NCBI GenBank assembly: GCA_900556665.1
Contig: USPX01000139.1
Location: 1-5,714 of the forward strand
Direction: 5' to 3'
From: an uncultured Eubacteriales bacterium
GTDB lineage: Bacteria; Bacillota_A; Clostridia; Lachnospirales; Cellulosilyticaceae
Length of the DNA stretch: 5,714 nucleotides
Shown: positions 1 through 5,714 of the stretch, piece by piece
Position numbering within the stretch: position 1 is the stretch's first letter
Layout of the letters: the number at the start of each line of letters is the position of its first letter
The notes under the pieces: generated by a model
Told to the model about the DNA's origin: nothing
Database searches by the model: none
Seen by the model: only the letters and a program-made list of their open reading frames with translations
Translations under genes and position numbers: made by a program

Positions 1-35
1 GTTGATTCGTTCATGCCCCTTTGCATCTTAAGGTC

Positions 36-63
36 ATTTTACTATTTTTTTTATAATTGTCAA
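36..63 (-). promoter_or_regulatory. Sigma-A-type promoter reading out of the left edge
   Basis: On the minus strand a perfect -35 hexamer TTGACA (63-58) is followed after 16 bp by TAAAAT (41-36), a good -10. The spacer is A-rich. Predicted transcription would start near position 29 and leave the window. The promoter begins only about 7 nt after the Nudix stop codon and no terminator lies between, so the next gene may be read both from here and by read-through. The first minus-strand ATG after it (14-12) follows AAAGGGG by one base only, too close for a normal ribosome site, so the real start may lie outside the window. Promoter call is from sequence match alone. Confidence 0.65.
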
Positions 64-69
64 CCTATT

Positions 70-678
70 TTATTTTAAAATATCCATCCCTAATTGTGCA
101 AAGCTTTGAAGCACTAAGAAAGCCTTAATATCCATTTTAACATCACTTGCTAAAAGTGCTTTTGCTTCTTCTCTTGTAAGTAACATTGGTTCAATATCTT
201 CATCAGCCTCTAGCCCATCTTTTGACAGATTTCCTTTACAGCTACAATATACAAATGCACCTGATTCTTCTGTCATACCTGCTGAGAAGTATGCTTTTGG
301 GTTACTTTTATTTTCATATATTTGTACAAGGTCAAGTCCTGTTTCTTCTTTAAGCTCTCTAGTTGCAGCTGTATATGGCATTTCATCTCCATCTACAAGT
401 CCTGCTGGAAGTTCATATACATAATCGTTAAGTGGTACTCTAAATTGTTTAATCACAACTAACTTTTCTTCCTCTTCATGTAGTGCGGCTAAAACAACTG
501 CGTCTACCTTTTCTTCTTTTTCACCATTATACTGAGCACTTAATGTGGCTTCATCTTTACGTGAAGCAATAATCCATTTCTTATCTTCATTAAATTTGTT
601 TTTATACTTTGCTTCATAAAGACTTAAAAACTTTGTTGCTTTTAATAACTCTAAACTTTGAATTCTACCTTTTTTCAT
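70..678 (-). CDS. Nudix hydrolase, ADP-ribose pyrophosphatase-like
   Basis: A 202-residue protein likely to hydrolyse a nucleoside diphosphate linked to another moiety, most probably ADP-ribose to AMP plus ribose 5-phosphate, in the cytoplasm. A complete Nudix box is visible: G93, E99, R107-E108-L109, E111-E112, G114-L115, preceded by the ELPAG motif (89-93) typical of the ADP-ribose branch. The N-terminal 60 residues form the strand-rich extension seen in that branch. The usual Ser-Pro-Gly downstream of the box reads Ser-Ala-Gly (132-134), so substrate preference is less certain. The ATG at 678 is preceded by AAGGGAAAG at a suitable distance. The gene follows the PrsA gene by 25 nt on the same strand and is probably cotranscribed with it. 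Family assignment is sure; ADP-ribose as substrate is inferred. Confidence 0.9.
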   Translation of the reverse strand: MKKGRIQSLELLKATKFLSLYEAKYKNKFNEDKKWIIASRKDEATLSAQYNGEKEEKVDAVVLAALHEEEEKLVVIKQFRVPLNDYVYELPAGLVDGDEMPYTAATRELKEETGLDLVQIYENKSNPKAYFSAGMTEESGAFVYCSCKGNLSKDGLEADEDIEPMLLTREEAKALLASDVKMDIKAFLVLQSFAQLGMDILK

Positions 679-703
679 TGACTTTCCCTTCTATTCTTAC
701 CCA

Positions 704-1771
704 TTATTCTATTGTTGCAATCACATCATCGTAAGTTTCAACTTTTAATTCTTTCTTCCATTTTTCAAGTTGATCTGAAATAAGTTTATTTTGTTTTTCT
801 TTAAGACAAGCTGCATTTGCTTCTTCTTTTACATCCTCAAAAGCTTTCACAACATCTTCTTTTTGGATGCCTTCTACCTTAATTAAATGCCAACCAAATT
901 GTGTTTTAACTGGATCAGATACTTCACCTTCACCTAATTTTTTGGCAGCTTCCATAAAGTCTTTATCATAGTTTTGTGTGTTGTAAGCGATGAATCCTAA
1001 AGAACCATCTGATGTTTTTGTACCATCTGTACCATATTTAGCCGCAAGGTCAGCAAAACTTGTGCCGGCATCGTATTCTGCTTTAACTTTTTTAGCTTCT
1101 TCTTCTGTAGCTACTAAAATATGTGAAATATTTGCGCCAGCTTGATCTGTGTAATCACTTAAATGGTCTTTATAATATTTCTTTGCATCTTCATCAGTTA
1201 CTTTAGCATCTTTTCCTAAGTATGTATTCATATTTTGTGCTGTAAGTGCTGTTTTTATTTCTTTCTTTAAGTCATCTTCAGTCATTTGACTTTCTTCTAA
1301 TGCTTTTTTGAAATCTTCCTCACTACCGTAAGTTGTTTTTTGCTCTTCAAGTGCACTATTGATTTCTTCATCTTTAGGAAGTTGGCCTAATTCTTCAGCT
1401 TTTATTTCTGCTATTTTCATATTTATGATATTATTTACTAAATATCCCTTAAGTTGTTTCACATATTCTTTTCCATTATCTGTTGTTAAGAAATCTTCAC
1501 CATAACTCATCATAAGATATGCTTTTTGATAACCTAGTTGAAGCTCTAATTCACTTTTTAGAATTTCTGTATCCCCAATTTTAGCAATAGGTACATCTTT
1601 TCCTGTTTCTTTAGTTGTTTCTTTAGCTTGATCATCCTCTTTAGTTTGCTCTGTAGCTGCTTTTGTATCATCTGTAGCTACTGTTTCTGCACTTTGTTTG
1701 CCACAACCAATCATACTTGTACCTAACATACAAATTAATCCAAATACTGCAATTTTCTTTATTAAACTCAT
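704..1771 (-). CDS. PrsA-like peptidyl-prolyl cis-trans isomerase lipoprotein (parvulin/SurA type)
   Basis: A 355-residue secreted foldase anchored to the outer face of the membrane, helping exported proteins fold. Residues 1-22 are a lipoprotein signal: Lys5-Lys6, a hydrophobic core, and a lipobox Met-Ile-Gly-Cys ending at C23. Residues 24-60 are a Thr/Lys/Glu/Asp-rich flexible linker. Residues 61-200 form a SurA_N-like helical chaperone region with many charged residues. The parvulin domain spans about 214-302, with the SHIL motif (H217), the GSLGF segment (256-260) and FGWH (292-295). A charged helical tail (303-345) closes the protein. The ATG at 1771 has GAGGGG eight bases upstream. It leads a likely two-gene unit with the downstream Nudix gene. 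The family is clear; whether it equals Bacillus PrsA in clients is not shown, so I leave the symbol blank. Confidence 0.92.
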   Translation of the reverse strand: MSLIKKIAVFGLICMLGTSMIGCGKQSAETVATDDTKAATEQTKEDDQAKETTKETGKDVPIAKIGDTEILKSELELQLGYQKAYLMMSYGEDFLTTDNGKEYVKQLKGYLVNNIINMKIAEIKAEELGQLPKDEEINSALEEQKTTYGSEEDFKKALEESQMTEDDLKKEIKTALTAQNMNTYLGKDAKVTDEDAKKYYKDHLSDYTDQAGANISHILVATEEEAKKVKAEYDAGTSFADLAAKYGTDGTKTSDGSLGFIAYNTQNYDKDFMEAAKKLGEGEVSDPVKTQFGWHLIKVEGIQKEDVVKAFEDVKEEANAACLKEKQNKLISDQLEKWKKELKVETYDDVIATIE

Positions 1772-1800
1772 TGTTTCAGCCCCTCTTTAGTTAAGTATAT

Positions 1801-1831
1801 AATATATCTAATTAATCATATTTTACCACAA
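1801..1831 (-). promoter_or_regulatory. Weak candidate promoter for the PrsA-like gene
   Basis: On the minus strand, TTGTGG (1831-1826) is followed by GATATA (1808-1803) after 17 bp or TATATT (1806-1801) after 19 bp, giving a start site about 20-30 nt before the PrsA-like ATG. The region is very AT-rich, so chance matches are expected. Some promoter is needed here because the nadC terminator lies just upstream. The rest of the 1772-1962 gap holds only that terminator and an SD-like sequence; I see no gene in it. Confidence 0.3.
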
Positions 1832-1903
1832 TTTTTAGTCATTATCCACATATCACTTGACACTTCATGCATTATTTTAGTACGTTTAGCGTTATACCTC
1901 CTT

Positions 1904-1955
1904 AAAAAATAGGAGGATGTCGCAAGGTTAATAATAATTTTGCGACACCCTCCTA
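1904..1955 (-). terminator. Rho-independent terminator of the nad operon
   Basis: The arms 1910-1925 and 1940-1955 are complementary over 16 pairs, with one G-U wobble (1948/1917) when read as minus-strand RNA, around a 14-nt A/T-rich loop. The arms contain GTGTCGCAA/TTGCGACAT and AGGAGG/CCTCCT. Six consecutive U residues (1909-1904) follow the stem on the minus strand. The stem begins 7 nt after the nadC stop codon. There is no comparable T-run on the plus strand side, so it acts in one direction only. Confidence 0.92.
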
Positions 1956-1962
1956 AGGCTCT

Positions 1963-2820
1963 TTATGCTTCTATTGGATGTAAATTTTTAAGTGAAAAAT
2001 CTAAAATAGGTGCTGAATGAGTTAAAGCGCCACATGATACATAATCTACACCTATTTCTCCAATAGCTTTTAAACGCTCTTTATTCACATTACCTGAGCA
2101 CTCTGTCTCAGCTCTACCATCTATTAGTTTAACAGCTTGTGCCATGGTTTCTAAACTCATATTATCAAGCATAATAATATCTGCTCCAGCATCAATAGCT
2201 TCCAAAACTTGTTCTAAGCTTTCTGTTTCTACTTCAACTTTACGTACAAATGGTGCATACTCTTTACAAAGTCTTACAGCTTCTTTAATGCTACCTGCTG
2301 CCCCAATGTGATTATCTTTAATTAAAATACCATCTGTTAAGTTATAGCGGTGATTTGTACCTCCACCAACCTTTACAGCGTATTTTTCAAAAAGACGCAT
2401 ACCAGGAGTTGTTTTACGTGTATCCAAAAGCTTGGTCTTACTGCCCTTTAGTTCTTTGACTAAATCATTTGTAAAACTTGCAATCCCACTCATACGTTGT
2501 AAATAGTTAAGTGCTGTACGTTCGCCGATTAAAAGCACACGTATATCTCCTCGTAATACTGCAATAATGTCACCTTTTTGAACGTTGTCCCCATCTTGAT
2601 ATGTACTTGTTACTGTGATGTCTCCTAAAAGTTCGAATGTACGTTTAAATACACCAAACCCTGCTAGAATACCTGACTCTTTACAAATAAGCTGTGCTTC
2701 TCCTTGTTTAGGCTGACGCATAATCGCCATTGTTGTTACATCTTCGCTTGTAACATCCTCTTTGATTGCCGCTAAAATATGCTCATCCACATTTGTATTT
2801 TTCATGACACCATCTAACAT
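1963..2820 (-). CDS. nadC: Nicotinate-nucleotide pyrophosphorylase (quinolinate phosphoribosyltransferase, carboxylating)
   Basis: Converts quinolinate and PRPP to nicotinic acid mononucleotide, CO2 and pyrophosphate, the last dedicated step of the de novo NAD route. The frame can open at 2832; numbering residues from there, the family motifs are E104-R-T106, D137-T-R-K-T141, H161-R162, K172 (ILIKDNHI), E201/E203, LDN at 222-224, SGN at 246-248 and SCGALTHS at 267-274. Three in-frame ATGs compete: 2832 (AGAGAGG abuts it), 2820 (GAGAGG 12 bases upstream) and 2805 (best N-terminal length match but weak ribosome site). I chose 2820, giving 285 residues, close to the family norm. It overlaps the 3' end of nadB by 38 nt in another frame, implying translational coupling. 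Third gene of the nad operon; a terminator follows. Confidence 0.95.
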   Translation of the reverse strand: MLDGVMKNTNVDEHILAAIKEDVTSEDVTTMAIMRQPKQGEAQLICKESGILAGFGVFKRTFELLGDITVTSTYQDGDNVQKGDIIAVLRGDIRVLLIGERTALNYLQRMSGIASFTNDLVKELKGSKTKLLDTRKTTPGMRLFEKYAVKVGGGTNHRYNLTDGILIKDNHIGAAGSIKEAVRLCKEYAPFVRKVEVETESLEQVLEAIDAGADIIMLDNMSLETMAQAVKLIDGRAETECSGNVNKERLKAIGEIGVDYVSCGALTHSAPILDFSLKNLHPIEA

Positions 2821-4078
2821 AAAAGTCTTCATCCTCTCTTTTGATTGTCTCTAGAAGTAAATGTTTGTGTTTTTCTTCGACTAATTCTACATCTAAAATT
2901 TCATTATATTCTATATTTTCCTCACTTACAACTTGCATCATCTTACTTTGGCGTATAATTTCTTCTGCAGCTCTTTTAGCAAATACAAGTCCTTCTAGTA
3001 AAGAGTTACTTGCAAGACGATTTGCCCCATGTACGCCTGTACAACTTGTTTCACCTACTGCAAATAAATTATTTAAAGAAGTACGCCCATTTAAGTCTAC
3101 TTTAATACCTCCCATGAAATAATGTTGAGCAGGTGTAACAGGCACTAAATCTTTTGTAAGATCATATCCTTCTTCTTCACAAGCTTTGCTAATATTAGGA
3201 AATCTGTTTTTAATATAGTCCCCATCTAAATGTTTAAGGCTTAAGTAAACATGATCTGTACCTTCTTTTTGCATTTCATTACTAATAACGCTTGAGACAA
3301 CATCTCTTGGTAAAAGCTCATCTACAAATCTTTCTCCCTTACTATTAACAAGGTAAGCCCCTTCACCTCTTACTGCCTCAGAAATCAAGAAGCGTCTACC
3401 ATCTTTTTGGCTATATAAGGTTGTAGGATGAATTTGAATATAATGAATATCTTTCACTGTAATATCATTTTTAATGGCAATGGCAACGCCATCTCCTGTA
3501 ATATGTCTAAAGTTTGTACTGTGGGTAAAAAGTCCGCCAATACCACCTGTTATGATTTGTTGCATCCCTTCATGGTTTATAACAACACCTTTTACCTTTT
3601 TATTATCTTTTACAATATCTAGAAGTGTACAAAATGGTACTAACTCTACATTGGATTTTTCCTGAACAGCAGCTAATAACTTACTTGTTATTTCTCTACC
3701 TGTAATGTCTTTATGATGTAAAATACGATTGGTACTATGTGCAGCCTCTTTTGTGTAAACAAGTTTGCCATCTACTTTGTCAAAATCTACATGATAATGA
3801 ATAAGTTCATTAATTACTTCTCTAGAAGATTGAATCATTGTTTCTACTGCTGCCCTGTCATTTTCAAAACGGCCTGCACGCATTGTATCTGCCACATAAC
3901 TTTCAAAGTCATCTTGATCTTTTAAAACGCAAATACCACCTTGTGCTAAAAAGGAATTGCTTTGATCTAAAGCATCCTTTGTAATCATTAAAACATTACA
4001 TGTTTCAGGTAAATGTAGGGCACAAAAAAGACCTGCAACACCTGTTCCTACTATTATCACATCATATTGCTTCTTCAT
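2783..4078 (-). CDS. nadB: L-aspartate oxidase, short form
   Basis: FAD-dependent oxidation of L-aspartate to iminoaspartate, which NadA uses. The 431-residue protein starts with the dinucleotide fold GTGVAG (11-16), then SNSFLAQGG (40-48). Residues matching those placed in the E. coli active site are visible: E111, H217 (QIHPT), E234 (SEAVRGEGA), R258 (LPRD), H319 (PAQHY) and R354 (GANRLASNS). The FAD-binding GETSCTGVHG motif is at 342-351. The frame is open to an ATG at 4096, but the start at 4078 (MKKQYDVIIVG) fits the family and lies one base after the nadA stop; neither has a clear ribosome site, so coupling to nadA is likely. Compared with the ~540-residue E. coli enzyme, most of the C-terminal helical domain is absent: only about 60 residues follow LEGLVFAKRAA. 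Shorter clostridial NadBs of similar size are, to my recollection, known. In an anaerobe fumarate, not O2, would be the likely electron acceptor. Confidence 0.95.
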   Translation of the reverse strand: MKKQYDVIIVGTGVAGLFCALHLPETCNVLMITKDALDQSNSFLAQGGICVLKDQDDFESYVADTMRAGRFENDRAAVETMIQSSREVINELIHYHVDFDKVDGKLVYTKEAAHSTNRILHHKDITGREITSKLLAAVQEKSNVELVPFCTLLDIVKDNKKVKGVVINHEGMQQIITGGIGGLFTHSTNFRHITGDGVAIAIKNDITVKDIHYIQIHPTTLYSQKDGRRFLISEAVRGEGAYLVNSKGERFVDELLPRDVVSSVISNEMQKEGTDHVYLSLKHLDGDYIKNRFPNISKACEEEGYDLTKDLVPVTPAQHYFMGGIKVDLNGRTSLNNLFAVGETSCTGVHGANRLASNSLLEGLVFAKRAAEEIIRQSKMMQVVSEENIEYNEILDVELVEEKHKHLLLETIKREDEDFYVRWCHEKYKCG

Positions 4079-4079
4079 A

Positions 4080-4982
4080 TTAATTTGCCAGTGCATGCAT
4101 ATTTTCTAATGCACTTTTCGCCCTTTCTATTAGATTTCCTTCAAGATGAATCGGATTTCTTTCTGTTTCTAATGCTTCATATACATCTTCGATGCTGATA
4201 CGTTTCATATTAGGGCAGAACTGTCTGTGTCCTACTGAGTAAAATTTCTTATCAGGATTTGCGAGTTTAAGTTGATGTAAAATCCCCATTTCAGTACAAA
4301 TAATGAATTCCTTTTTATCACTTTCTGTTGCATATTTTAAAATCCCTGAAGTACTGCCTATATAGTCCGCCATATCTACGATTTCTGTCTTGCATTCTGG
4401 GTGTACTAAAATTTCTGCTTCTGGTCTTATGCGCTTAGCTTCTAGTGTAATGCTTGTATGTACATGGCAAAAACCATCATTAAAGATAAAGTTTTTATCC
4501 GGTAATTTCTTTGAAATATAACGTCCTAAATGTTCATCAGGTACGAAGAATATATTTTTTTGTGGTAATTTACTTACAATAGTATATGCATTAGCCGATG
4601 TTACCACTACATCAGATTCTGCTTTAATTTCTGTTGTTGAATTAATATAACATACAACAGCCACATCCTCATATTGACTTCTAACTTCTCTAATACGTTC
4701 TACCTCAGCCATATGTGCCATAGGACAGTCTGCTAATTCTTCAGCCATAATCACTGTTTTCTCTGGATTTAATATTTTTGCACTTTCCCCCATGAAACGT
4801 ACCCCACAAAAGATAATAAGTTTCTCAGGTCTTGTCATGCAAACCTTGCTTAAATAATATGAGTCTCCTATATAATCTGCTAAATCTTGTATGTCATCAT
4901 CTACATAATAGTGGGCTACAATAAGTGCGTTTTTCTCTGCTTTTAATTTTTTAATTTTTTCTATGAGTTGCTCTTTTTCCAT
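4080..4982 (-). CDS. nadA: Quinolinate synthase (4Fe-4S enzyme)
   Basis: Condenses iminoaspartate with dihydroxyacetone phosphate to quinolinate in the cytoplasm. The 300-residue length fits the compact bacterial form. The three family cysteines expected to bind the oxygen-sensitive [4Fe-4S] cluster are C86 (ELADCPMA), C172 (GFCHVH) and C256 (FCPNMKRI). Other signatures are IVAHYYVDDDIQDLAD (21-36), GDSYYLS (39-45), FCGVRFMGE (58-66), VHPEC (193-197) and GSTSGIL (209-215). The ATG at 4982 is preceded by AAAGGTGAG with 9 bases between, so the start is well supported. It is the first gene of the nadA-nadB-nadC operon: nadB follows after one base. A promoter and a palindromic operator lie directly upstream. 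Confidence 0.97.
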   Translation of the reverse strand: MEKEQLIEKIKKLKAEKNALIVAHYYVDDDIQDLADYIGDSYYLSKVCMTRPEKLIIFCGVRFMGESAKILNPEKTVIMAEELADCPMAHMAEVERIREVRSQYEDVAVVCYINSTTEIKAESDVVVTSANAYTIVSKLPQKNIFFVPDEHLGRYISKKLPDKNFIFNDGFCHVHTSITLEAKRIRPEAEILVHPECKTEIVDMADYIGSTSGILKYATESDKKEFIICTEMGILHQLKLANPDKKFYSVGHRQFCPNMKRISIEDVYEALETERNPIHLEGNLIERAKSALENMHALAN

Positions 4983-4991
4983 AGTGTTTGT

Positions 4992-5000
4992 CTCACCTTT
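4992..5000 (-). promoter_or_regulatory. nadA ribosome binding site
   Basis: AAAGGTGAG on the minus strand, 9 bases before the nadA ATG. It is the only clear Shine-Dalgarno sequence of the operon; nadB has none and nadC's lies inside nadB, so translation of the two later genes probably depends on coupling. Confidence 0.8.
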
Positions 5001-5020
5001 CTAGTTTCCTCTTTTAAACT

Positions 5021-5049
5021 AATATAGCACTTTTGTTTTAATTAATCAA
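5021..5049 (-). promoter_or_regulatory. nadA promoter (sigma-A type with extended -10)
   Basis: On the minus strand the -35 is TTGATT (5049-5044), the spacer is exactly 17 bp, and the -10 is TATATT (5026-5021), preceded by TG one base upstream (extended -10, TGCTATATT). The predicted start near 5014 gives a leader of about 31 nt with room only for the ribosome site, so no NAD riboswitch fits here. Confidence 0.8.
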
Positions 5050-5050
5050 T

Positions 5051-5070
5051 ACATGTGTCTTTACACATGA
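5051..5070 (-). promoter_or_regulatory. Probable NiaR operator upstream of nadA
   Basis: An 18-bp palindrome, CATGTGT-CTTT-ACACATG (5052-5069 on the plus strand), lies 2 bp upstream of the -35 of the nadA promoter. NiaR (YrxA) is the niacin-responsive repressor of nad genes in Firmicutes, and its sites, as I recall them, share a TGTCTTTACA-like core within a palindrome of about 20 bp. Position, symmetry and core all fit. The niaR gene itself is not in the window, so the link is inferred. Confidence 0.65.
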
Positions 5071-5093
5071 CATCAAAAAAAGTAATGTTATAT

Positions 5094-5142
5094 AAAAAAA
5101 TAAGCTATAACATGATGATTTGTCTCATGTTATAGCTTATTT
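5094..5142 (-). terminator. Rho-independent terminator of the deoxynucleoside kinase gene
   Basis: A perfect 18-bp inverted repeat (5098-5115 with 5125-5142, core ATAAGCTATAACATGA) encloses a 9-nt loop and runs, on the minus strand, into seven T residues (5100-5094), the first bases of which also form the bottom of the stem. It lies 10 nt after the kinase stop codon. On the plus strand the right arm is followed by only a few T residues, so it is directional. It insulates the nad promoter from the kinase transcript. Confidence 0.92.
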
Positions 5143-5152
5143 ATATCTATGA

Positions 5153-5714
5153 CTAAACAGCCATTTTTCTTTGACTATTTAATTTTTCTTCTACAAGTGT
5201 AATTAATTTTGCTTTATCTCCCGGACGATTTACAACATCAAACTCATCCATATCAATGATGAGAATATCACTGGCATGGTAATGTTTCATAACCCATTCG
5301 TCATAGCCTGACCATAATTTGTGATAGTAAGTTTTAAGGTTTTCATCTAATTCATAACTTCTACCTCTCTTCATAATACGGCTAAGCACTGTGTCAAATG
5401 AACCTTTTAAGTAAATCATTAAATCTGGTGCTTTTTTAGGAAGTTCTTCAAGCTCTTCCATCATATTATTTAAAAGACCATTATAAACGTCAAACTCTAA
5501 ATCAGAAATACGTCCTAATTCATTATTAACCTTTGCAAAATACCAGTCCTCGTAGATACTACGGTCAAGTACATTATTGTCATTTCTAAAGGCACGTTTA
5601 ATACATTTAAAACGTGAATCTAAGAAATGAAGTTGTAATAAAAATGGATAACGATATTTCTCAATCTCTTCATCTGTTGCTGTATAAAATAATGGAAGTA
5701 TTGGGTTGTCATCC
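5153..5714 (-). CDS. Deoxynucleoside kinase (deoxyadenosine/deoxyguanosine kinase family), 5' end outside window
   Basis: Phosphorylates deoxynucleosides to monophosphates in purine/pyrimidine salvage, in the cytoplasm. The reading frame is open from 5713 down to the stop at 5153, giving 186 residues; the internal Met at 5464 is not the start. Visible motifs, numbered within the fragment: DDNPILPLFY (1-10), which follows the substrate-site Glu-Pro in homologues; LLQLHFLDSRF (25-35); the DRS motif (50-52) followed by IYED; and the arginine-rich lid R112...K115-R116-G-R118-S-Y-E121. The C-terminal strand ILIIDMDEFDV (150-160) is also typical. The family is usually a little over 200 residues, so about 30 residues with the P-loop are missing off the right edge. 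Nucleoside specificity cannot be settled from this fragment. A strong terminator follows. Confidence 0.9.
   Translation of the reverse strand, partial: DDNPILPLFYTATDEEIEKYRYPFLLQLHFLDSRFKCIKRAFRNDNNVLDRSIYEDWYFAKVNNELGRISDLEFDVYNGLLNNMMEELEELPKKAPDLMIYLKGSFDTVLSRIMKRGRSYELDENLKTYYHKLWSGYDEWVMKHYHASDILIIDMDEFDVVNRPGDKAKLITLVEEKLNSQRKMAV

Noticed and set aside
1600..1690. Repetitive Thr/Lys/Glu codons resembling a short repeat
   Set aside because: They encode the low-complexity flexible linker after the PrsA lipobox, a usual feature of such lipoproteins, with no regular repeat unit.
1825..1879. Minus-strand 18-codon frame after the AAGGAGGT at 1903-1896
   Set aside because: The distance from the SD-like sequence to the ATG is about 24 nt, the peptide has no recognisable character and the frame is too short to support.
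2841..3122. Plus-strand open frame of 93 codons inside nadB
   Set aside because: It lies wholly antisense to the conserved C-terminal half of nadB, has low-complexity Ser/Ile/Leu-rich sequence, and no family resemblance.
3428..3925. Three plus-strand open frames of 62-64 codons
   Set aside because: All are antisense to conserved nadB motifs, with no ribosome sites or recognisable protein features.
5052..5069. Palindrome as a small terminator hairpin
   Set aside because: Seven-pair stem with a 4-nt loop but no following T-run on either strand; the kinase terminator is already complete at 5094.
4983..5093. Possible NAD riboswitch in the nadA leader
   Set aside because: The predicted leader is only about 31 nt, filled by the ribosome site; the only structure is a short palindrome upstream of the promoter, better read as a protein operator.

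Overview
The window is AT-rich, and every supported gene lies on the minus strand, so transcription runs from high to low coordinates. Codon use, short spacers, purine-rich ribosome sites, a lipoprotein-type PrsA foldase and a clostridial-style nad cluster suggest a low-GC, probably anaerobic Firmicute (Clostridia, plausibly the Lachnospirales/Cellulosilyticum neighbourhood). The taxonomic placement is an inference from protein style, not from a marker gene.

Layout in transcription order: (1) 5714-5153, the C-terminal 186 residues of a deoxynucleoside kinase whose start is outside the window, closed by a strong hairpin terminator at 5142-5094. (2) 5070-1904, the complete de novo quinolinate/NAD operon nadA-nadB-nadC. 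It has a clear sigma-A-type promoter (5049-5021), a palindrome just upstream of the -35 that looks like a NiaR niacin-repressor operator (5051-5070), tightly coupled or overlapping genes, and a hairpin terminator (1955-1904). (3) 1771-70, a two-gene unit of a PrsA-like parvulin lipoprotein followed 25 nt later by an ADP-ribose-pyrophosphatase-type Nudix hydrolase. (4) 63-36, a good promoter pointing out of the left edge, presumably driving the next gene.

NadB oxidises L-aspartate to iminoaspartate. NadA, a [4Fe-4S] enzyme, condenses it with dihydroxyacetone phosphate to quinolinate. NadC converts quinolinate plus PRPP to nicotinic acid mononucleotide. The NiaR-like operator would switch this route off when niacin is available. 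The Nudix enzyme may act on ADP-ribose, an NAD breakdown product, but it sits in a separate transcription unit with PrsA.

The window is mostly ordinary housekeeping sequence and I found no undescribed system. The points worth a second look are the operator/promoter arrangement, the short NadB C-terminus that overlaps nadC, and repeated SD-like hexamers around the nadC terminator. No gene-free stretch exceeds about 190 bases. I saw no RNA genes, CRISPR arrays, mobile elements or attachment sites.
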